Source: Bacillota bacterium (GTDB lineage: Bacteria > Bacillota > Clostridia > Tissierellales > Sedimentibacteraceae). Taken from it: a DNA stretch of 17,805 nucleotides. This document shows, piece after piece, positions 14,218 to 17,805 of the stretch (position 1 is its first letter; each line of letters begins with the position of its first letter). The stretch spans positions 1 through 17,805 of the forward strand of contig JARBUP010000023.1 of NCBI GenBank assembly GCA_029239575.1, in the 5' to 3' direction. The position numbers were made by a program, and so were the translations under genes. The notes under the pieces were generated by a model. That model was not told where the DNA came from, searched no databases, and saw only the letters and a program-made list of their open reading frames with translations.

Positions 14218-14241
14218 TAAAAAGAATAAAGAGGAATTATT

Positions 14242-14706
14242 ATGAACAGTGTTGTATTAATAGGAAGATTATCCAGAGATCCTGAATTAAGATTTGTACC
14301 TGCATCAGGAATGGCAGTTGCAAGACTTACTTTAGCTGTAGATAAAGATTTGTTTGGAGAAAAAAAACAACAGGCTATGAGCCAAGGAAAACCAACAGCA
14401 GATTTTATCAATATAACTGTTTTCGGTAAATCAGCTGAGAATTGTGCAAATTACCTTGCAAAAGGCAGTCAGTGTGCAGTTCATGGTAGAATATCAACTG
14501 GAAGTTATACTACACAATCAGGTGAAAAAAGATATACAACAGACGTAATAGCAGATAAAGTAGAATTTATTGGTGCTAAAGGACAAAATTCAAATCAATC
14601 AAGCCAAGGAAGACCGGTACAGCCAGATAGCAGCTTTTTCGATGATTTCCCAGATGATGATAATGATATATTCCAACCAGTAGATGACGAAGAAATCCCA
14701 TTTTAA
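14242..14706 (+). CDS. ssb: Single-stranded DNA-binding protein
   Basis: Coats single-stranded DNA in replication, recombination and repair and recruits partners through its C-terminal tip. The OB-fold occupies about 1-107 (MNSVVLIGRLSRDPELRF, DFINITVFGKSAENC, YTTDVIADKVEF). A short polar linker (about 111-128) leads to an acidic tail ending DDEEIPF, the partner-binding tip. The 154 residues fit. Position between rpsF and rpsR is the standard Firmicutes arrangement. GAGGAATT precedes the ATG. Confidence 0.96.
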   Translation: MNSVVLIGRLSRDPELRFVPASGMAVARLTLAVDKDLFGEKKQQAMSQGKPTADFINITVFGKSAENCANYLAKGSQCAVHGRISTGSYTTQSGEKRYTTDVIADKVEFIGAKGQNSNQSSQGRPVQPDSSFFDDFPDDDNDIFQPVDDEEIPF

Positions 14707-14734
14707 TTTATAAAAAAATTCAAAAGATGGGGTA

Positions 14735-14752
14735 TTAGAATAATTAGAATAA
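14735..14752 (+). repeat. Short tandem 9-bp repeat in the ssb-rpsR gap
   Basis: TTAGAATAA occurs twice head to tail (14735-14743, 14744-14752), just before the GGAAGGAGG ribosome binding site of rpsR. Otherwise the 69-nt gap shows nothing notable. Confidence 0.6.
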
Positions 14753-14775
14753 GTAGGAAGGAGGAAAATATTAAA

Positions 14776-15048
14776 ATGAGTTCAAGACAATACAATAACA
14801 ATAATAGTGAAAGATCTGAAAGATCAAGCTTTAAAAGAAAACCACGTAAAAAAGTATGCCAATTCTGTCAAGAAAAAGCTACTAACATAGATTACAAAGA
14901 TTTAGGAAAATTAAAGAAGTACACAACTGAAAGAGGTAAAATTTTACCTAGAAGAATTACAGGAGCTTGTGCTAAACACCAAAGAATGGTAACAAGAGCT
15001 ATTAAAAGAGCAAGAACTATAGCATTAATGCCATACACATTAGATTAA
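14776..15048 (+). CDS. rpsR: Ribosomal protein S18 (bS18), zinc-type
   Basis: Small-subunit protein that pairs with S6. It has 90 residues with a polar Asn/Ser/Arg-rich N-terminal extension (1-26). Family core segments are IDYKDLGKLKKYTTERGKI, LPRRITG and RAIKRARTIALMPY. C28/C31 and C65/H68 (CQFC, CAKH) form a likely CxxC...CxxH zinc site, as in the Cys-containing S18 paralogue class. GGAAGGAGG lies upstream. It is the last gene of the operon and is followed at once by a terminator. Confidence 0.96.
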   Translation: MSSRQYNNNNSERSERSSFKRKPRKKVCQFCQEKATNIDYKDLGKLKKYTTERGKILPRRITGACAKHQRMVTRAIKRARTIALMPYTLD

Positions 15049-15050
15049 TA

Positions 15051-15084
15051 AAAAAAAAACGGTCTACGACGACCGTTTTTTTTT
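15051..15084. terminator. Bidirectional terminator between rpsR and the HesB-like gene
   Basis: CGGTC (15060-15064) pairs with GACCG (15071-15075) around a 6-nt loop; a run of A before and T after extends the stem and gives a T tract in each direction. Its T tract reaches the stop codon of the minus-strand gene. Confidence 0.88.
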
Positions 15085-15427
15085 AATGGCATCCGCCACC
15101 GCAACCACCACATCCGCCTCCATCATCGCATCCGCTTTTTGATGGAATTACAACTGGCTTTAATCCTACGCCGTCCCCATTATTCTCTTCATTGGAAACG
15201 ATTATGAAACCACCATATTGCTCAAGCAATGATTTTTCAACTATGAAGTTTATCTCATTTACTGTTTGAACTTCATCTTCATCATTTGCTTCAGAAACAG
15301 CTACATTGAATACTGGGCCTTGGCATGAATGACCGCCAACAGATATTCTAATATTATAGGATTCAACTTGGTTTTCATCCAATAATTCTTTAAATTCTTT
15401 ATAAGCTTGATCATCTATAAATATCAT
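15083..15427 (-). CDS. HesB/IscA-related protein with Gly/Cys-rich tail
   Basis: Probably involved in Fe-S cluster or metal/sulfur handling. Residues 1-95 resemble the HesB/IscA fold, with the single conserved cysteine C35 in GGHSCQGP. The normal IscA C-terminal CGC motif is replaced by a tail holding C100, C106, C109, C113 and a final H114 among many glycines. The pattern recalls the HesB-related family in which some members carry selenocysteine at the HesB cysteine; here the codon is an ordinary Cys. Start: the ATG at 15427-15425 (minus strand) is chosen because AGAGG lies 6 nt upstream; the ATG two codons earlier abuts that site directly. It lies downstream of spoIID on the same strand, with a possible promoter of its own. 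Confidence 0.72.
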   Translation of the reverse strand: MIFIDDQAYKEFKELLDENQVESYNIRISVGGHSCQGPVFNVAVSEANDEDEVQTVNEINFIVEKSLLEQYGGFIIVSNEENNGDGVGLKPVVIPSKSGCDDGGGCGGCGGGCH

Positions 15428-15457
15428 AAGCATCCTCTTTTTTATTAATATGGTTAA

Positions 15458-15486
15458 AGAATATCATATTTATTTTATTTTGTACA
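15458..15486 (-). promoter_or_regulatory. Possible promoter of the HesB-like gene
   Basis: On the minus strand TGTACA (15486-15481), 17 nt, TATTCT (15463-15458) with extended TG just upstream. Each hexamer matches four of six bases, so the call is tentative. The gap to spoIID holds no clear terminator. Confidence 0.4.
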
Positions 15487-15528
15487 TATAAAATGCCCTA
15501 TTTGAATTTAATTATGTTATTTAAAAAT

Positions 15529-16566
15529 TTATTTCATTTGAACAACTTCAACTCCTAAATAATAATGTTTTAAAATTTGTTTGTAATTAAAACCTTCTTT
15601 AGCCATACCATTTGCACCATACTGGCTCATTCCTACACCATGACCATTTCCTGTTGTTACAATTTCTATTTCATCTCCAGATTGTATGAAATTAAAATTA
15701 GCTGAACTTAGTCCAAATAATGTTCGCATTTCTCTACCAGTAATTTCTTCACCATCAACTATTAAAGTTTTTATTTTGCCGCCTTCACTTACTTCACCTA
15801 ATTTAATTTTATCTTTTAAATTATTAGCTGTTAAATTTAAATTTCCATATGATGAATTAATTTTTTCAATAAAATCATTTATAGGTATTTTAATTGAATT
15901 TCGTAGTTTAGGAGATTCCTCTTCATATGGGCTTTCAACACTTCTTAAATATGGAACTGCAGTTAAAAAAACATCTTCTGAGTTTTCTGTTCTTCCACCG
16001 CTTGTAGAATGAAACAATGGTTCTATAATTTTACCTTCATAAGTTAAAACTTGACCTTTTGTAGAATTGACAGCGTCATTTATTACACCCCAATATTTTT
16101 CATACCAACCCTCAGGATGGGATGCTATTAAGTTTTCTTTTGAATTCCATACTTGACAATGTATTTCAGAACAAATAGGGGCTTCAGGATGATCTACGTG
16201 TCCATCAGCATATTTATTAATTCTGTAAAGTGTATAAGTTCTTGCAGTAACTGCCTGTGCCTTCAATGCTTCTGAATTAAATTCAGCAGGCATTTCAGAA
16301 GAAACTACTCCTTTTATGTACTCTTCAAAGTCAATTTTCATAACTTCATTAGTATCAGTATTGAATACTTTTATAAATTCTGGTTCAGTAACATCTGATT
16401 GAAGTATTCTTATATCTTCTTCTAAAGAAGAAGATAATTCTGTACTGTTTGTGTTACTAACTTCACTTGGATCACCCATTTTCTGTTCAAAAAAAGATAA
16501 TGCTACTGTTGGAATTATAAAAAGCATGGAAAAAATAATTAATGCAAATAAAAAACGTTTAAACAT
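15529..16566 (-). CDS. spoIID: Stage II sporulation protein D (septal lytic transglycosylase)
   Basis: Mother-cell membrane enzyme that cleaves glycan strands during septal thinning and engulfment, working with SpoIIM and SpoIIP. It has 345 residues: an N-terminal membrane segment (about 5-25), then the SpoIID domain. The catalytic glutamate is E91 in SSEMPAEF, followed by SEALKAQAVTARTY. H126, C132, H136 and C137 (HPEAPICSEIHCQVW) fit the zinc-binding region of SpoIID proteins. FHSTSGG (185-191) and GHGVGMSQYGA near 318 are conserved. AAAGG lies 9 nt before the ATG. It is divergent from spoIIQ, and its upstream region contains a sigma-E-like promoter. SpoIIM and SpoIIP genes are not in the window. 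Confidence 0.93.
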   Translation of the reverse strand: MFKRFLFALIIFSMLFIIPTVALSFFEQKMGDPSEVSNTNSTELSSSLEEDIRILQSDVTEPEFIKVFNTDTNEVMKIDFEEYIKGVVSSEMPAEFNSEALKAQAVTARTYTLYRINKYADGHVDHPEAPICSEIHCQVWNSKENLIASHPEGWYEKYWGVINDAVNSTKGQVLTYEGKIIEPLFHSTSGGRTENSEDVFLTAVPYLRSVESPYEEESPKLRNSIKIPINDFIEKINSSYGNLNLTANNLKDKIKLGEVSEGGKIKTLIVDGEEITGREMRTLFGLSSANFNFIQSGDEIEIVTTGNGHGVGMSQYGANGMAKEGFNYKQILKHYYLGVEVVQMK

Positions 16567-16584
16567 ATCATCAATCCTTTCATA

Positions 16585-16614
16585 ATTTTATCTTTAGTTG
16601 TAAATATTTTATGC
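16585..16614 (-). promoter_or_regulatory. Sigma-E-like promoter of spoIID
   Basis: On the minus strand GCATAAA (16614-16608), 15 nt, GATAAAAT (16592-16585). The -10 keeps the ATAnAnT pattern of sigma-E promoters (first base G, not C). spoIID is a sigma-E gene in known spore formers. The predicted start falls close to the ribosome binding site, leaving a very short leader. Confidence 0.5.
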
Positions 16615-16638
16615 TTAAAAAATTTTTTTAGAACATTT

Positions 16639-16667
16639 GTATTAAATAAAAAAAATAGGACACACTA
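16639..16667 (+). promoter_or_regulatory. Sigma-F/G-type promoter of spoIIQ
   Basis: GTATT (16639-16643), 14 nt, GGACACACTA (16658-16667). The -10 matches the forespore GGnnAnAnTW pattern at every fixed position; the -35 matches four of five. spoIIQ is transcribed by sigma-F in studied spore formers. The predicted start is near 16674, about 30 nt before the ATG. Confidence 0.7.
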
Positions 16668-16704
16668 TTTTTAGATAATAAAGAATAATTATTAGGAGGA
16701 AAGT

Positions 16705-17376
16705 ATGAAATTAAAAAATATTAGAGGAAAATTAAAGAATTTCTTTATTAGACTAAAAAATAAGGATACAAGCTTTTTTATTATAGCATTGTGTGTCCTA
16801 TTATTAGCGACAGCGGTGGTTTGGAGATATACAGCACAAAATCCAAATGAACTTGCACAAAATGAAAATGAAGAAGGTCAAAATGCAAATGTCGACCCAT
16901 ACAAAGATTATGTTGAAGGTGTAATGGGTGATTATGCAACAGAAACAGAAAATGCTACAAAGGTAGATTTAAAAACTATCAATGCACCATTAGCAGGAGA
17001 AACAATTAAAGAATTTTCAATTGATGAATTAGTGTACTTTGATGCAATAGGAGAATGGAGAGTACATAATGGAGTTGATATTAAACCAAAAGAAACTTTA
17101 TTAATAGAATCTGCATTCGAAGGTACAGTTGAAACAGTAAACAATTCAGAAATAACAGGAACAGAAATTATAATTGATCATGGAAATAATGTAAAAACTC
17201 TTTACAGCAATCTTTCATCTGCAAAGGTAAAAGCTGGAGATGTTGTAGAAAAAGGTCAAGTTATTGGTAATATCGGAAAAGTAGACAGTATAGAGTCAGC
17301 TGATGGCCCTCATTTGCATTTCGAACTAATAGTTGATGGTAAAAATGTAAACCCTCTTGACTATATTCCTAAATAA
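16705..17376 (+). CDS. spoIIQ: Forespore M23-domain engulfment protein SpoIIQ
   Basis: Forespore membrane protein that projects into the intermembrane space and pairs with mother-cell SpoIIIAH to hold the engulfing membranes and form a channel. It has 223 residues: short basic cytoplasmic part, one membrane segment (about 23-41), acidic/Asn-rich linker (45-90) and an M23/LytM domain (about 95-220). The zinc ligands are complete: H121 and D125 (HNGVD), H203/H205 (PHLHFE). Bacillus subtilis SpoIIQ lacks one ligand and is inactive, whereas clostridial forms keep them, so this one may bind zinc or cut peptidoglycan. AGGAGG (16694-16699) supports the start. Context between spoIID and spoIIID, plus a forespore-type promoter, makes the SpoIIQ call stronger than a generic M23 peptidase. 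Confidence 0.88.
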   Translation: MKLKNIRGKLKNFFIRLKNKDTSFFIIALCVLLLATAVVWRYTAQNPNELAQNENEEGQNANVDPYKDYVEGVMGDYATETENATKVDLKTINAPLAGETIKEFSIDELVYFDAIGEWRVHNGVDIKPKETLLIESAFEGTVETVNNSEITGTEIIIDHGNNVKTLYSNLSSAKVKAGDVVEKGQVIGNIGKVDSIESADGPHLHFELIVDGKNVNPLDYIPK

Positions 17377-17395
17377 ATCAATATATTTGTTCTAA

Positions 17396-17434
17396 TTGGA
17401 CAAATAATTGAATAAAAATGTAAATAAGACAGTT
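17396..17434 (+). promoter_or_regulatory. Two SpoIIID-consensus sites upstream of spoIIID
   Basis: TTGGACAAAT (17396-17405) and TAAGACAGTT (17425-17434) each fit the published SpoIIID consensus WWRRACARNY, in the same orientation and 29 bp apart. SpoIIID stimulates its own gene in Bacillus subtilis, so autoregulation is plausible. The second site overlaps an imperfect palindrome, 17428-17443. I found no convincing -10/-35 pair in this 81-nt gap. Confidence 0.45.
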
Positions 17435-17457
17435 AATATTGTCAAAGGGGGTTAACC

Positions 17458-17733
17458 ATGAAAGATTACATAGAACGAAGGGCTATAGAAATCGCGGAAT
17501 ATATAATAAATACTGAGTCGACTGTTAGACAGACAGCCAAAAAATTCGGCGTGAGTAAAAGTACAGTGCATAAGGATGTAACAGAACGTCTTCCTAAATT
17601 AAACCCTCCAGTTGCAAGTGAAGTAAAAAGAGTTTTACTAAAAAACAAATCTGAGAGACATATTAGAGGAGGTAAAGCTACACGCCTCAAGTATCAAGAA
17701 GAACATGATCGCGATAAAGTAAGTAATATGTAA
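17458..17733 (+). CDS. spoIIID: Sporulation transcriptional regulator SpoIIID
   Basis: Small mother-cell DNA-binding protein that represses or activates many sigma-E genes and helps switch to sigma-K. It has 91 residues, close to the family norm. The helix-turn-helix is at about 21-43 (STVRQTAKKFGVSKSTVHKD), and the basic C-terminal region (62-80; HIRGGKATRLKY) matches the second DNA-contacting element. AAAGGGGG (17444-17451) lies 6 nt before the ATG. It follows spoIIQ, an order common in Clostridia and Bacilli, and ends before a terminator. Confidence 0.95.
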   Translation: MKDYIERRAIEIAEYIINTESTVRQTAKKFGVSKSTVHKDVTERLPKLNPPVASEVKRVLLKNKSERHIRGGKATRLKYQEEHDRDKVSNM

Positions 17734-17747
17734 GAACTAATAGATGA

Positions 17748-17787
17748 AAGACACTGACTGTAATAGGTTGGTGTCTTCTTGTTTTTT
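17748..17787 (+). terminator. Intrinsic terminator of spoIIID
   Basis: AAGACACTGACT (17748-17759) pairs with GGTTGGTGTCTT (17766-17777) using some G-U pairs, around a 6-nt loop. It is followed by CTTGTTTTTTG, about 14 nt after the stop codon. Confidence 0.82.
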
Positions 17788-17805
17788 GTCTAAATTATTA
17801 TAAAA

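Noticed and set aside
14109..14411. A 100-codon minus-strand frame across rpsF and ssb
   Set aside because: It overlaps two certain genes in a conserved operon and shows no family similarity or initiation signal.
15083..15433. In-frame TGA selenocysteine in the HesB-like gene
   Set aside because: The relevant position is a normal Cys codon and the frame has no internal TGA, so no recoding needs to be invoked.
1..17805. CRISPR arrays, tRNA/rRNA genes, insertion sequences, prophage or defence genes
   Set aside because: No regularly spaced repeats, cloverleaf-like segments, transposase, integrase or defence-type genes were seen on either strand.

Overview
The window is ordinary chromosome from a low-GC, endospore-forming, Gram-positive anaerobe-like bacterium of the Clostridia type. 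This rests on the strongly A/T-biased coding, AGGAGG-type ribosome binding sites, extended -10 sigma-A promoters, an SLH-anchored wall enzyme, and the sporulation genes spoIID, spoIIQ and spoIIID. I could not settle the genus. No phage, plasmid, transposase, CRISPR array, rRNA or tRNA gene is visible. No gap between genes exceeds about 265 bases.

Layout. (1) 1-1330: prs (PRPP synthetase, long subclass) with its own promoter and terminator. (2) 1330-6770: mreB with a strong promoter, followed without an obvious terminator by galU, a phosphohexomutase and a secreted lytic transglycosylase with three SLH repeats. The two sugar enzymes together make UDP-glucose. (3) 6770-8950 (minus strand): a sigma-54 enhancer-binding activator with an unusual winged-helix-like C-terminus. 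It is divergent from (4) 9047-11334: lysA-dapF, which is preceded by an exactly spaced -24/-12 sigma-54 promoter. (5) 11335-12588: a composite palindromic repeat, a bidirectional terminator and, on the minus strand, a secreted M23 endopeptidase. (6) 12650-13791: the walJ/yycJ metallo-hydrolase and a 55-codon CxxH/CxxC protein. (7) 13838-15084: the conserved rpsF-ssb-rpsR operon, closed by a bidirectional terminator. (8) 15083-15427 (minus): a HesB-like Fe-S protein with a Gly/Cys tail. (9) 15529-17787: spoIID (minus) divergent from spoIIQ and spoIIID (plus), with a sigma-E-like and a sigma-F-like promoter in the 138-bp gap between spoIID and spoIIQ.

How the genes work together. Most of the window serves the cell envelope: MreB guides wall elongation; DapF and LysA act on diaminopimelate, the wall cross-linking residue and lysine precursor; UDP-glucose feeds glycopolymers; the transglycosylase, M23 peptidase, SpoIID and SpoIIQ act on or at peptidoglycan. 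SpoIID (mother cell) and SpoIIQ (forespore) work on the two sides of the engulfment septum, and SpoIIID is the later mother-cell regulator.

Most worth a second look: the sigma-54/activator arrangement at lysA-dapF; a dispersed palindromic repeat seen in three states (half, collapsed, full plus outer arms) at 3' gene ends; and two long AT-rich inverted repeats flanking mreB. I did not find a clearly novel multi-gene system.
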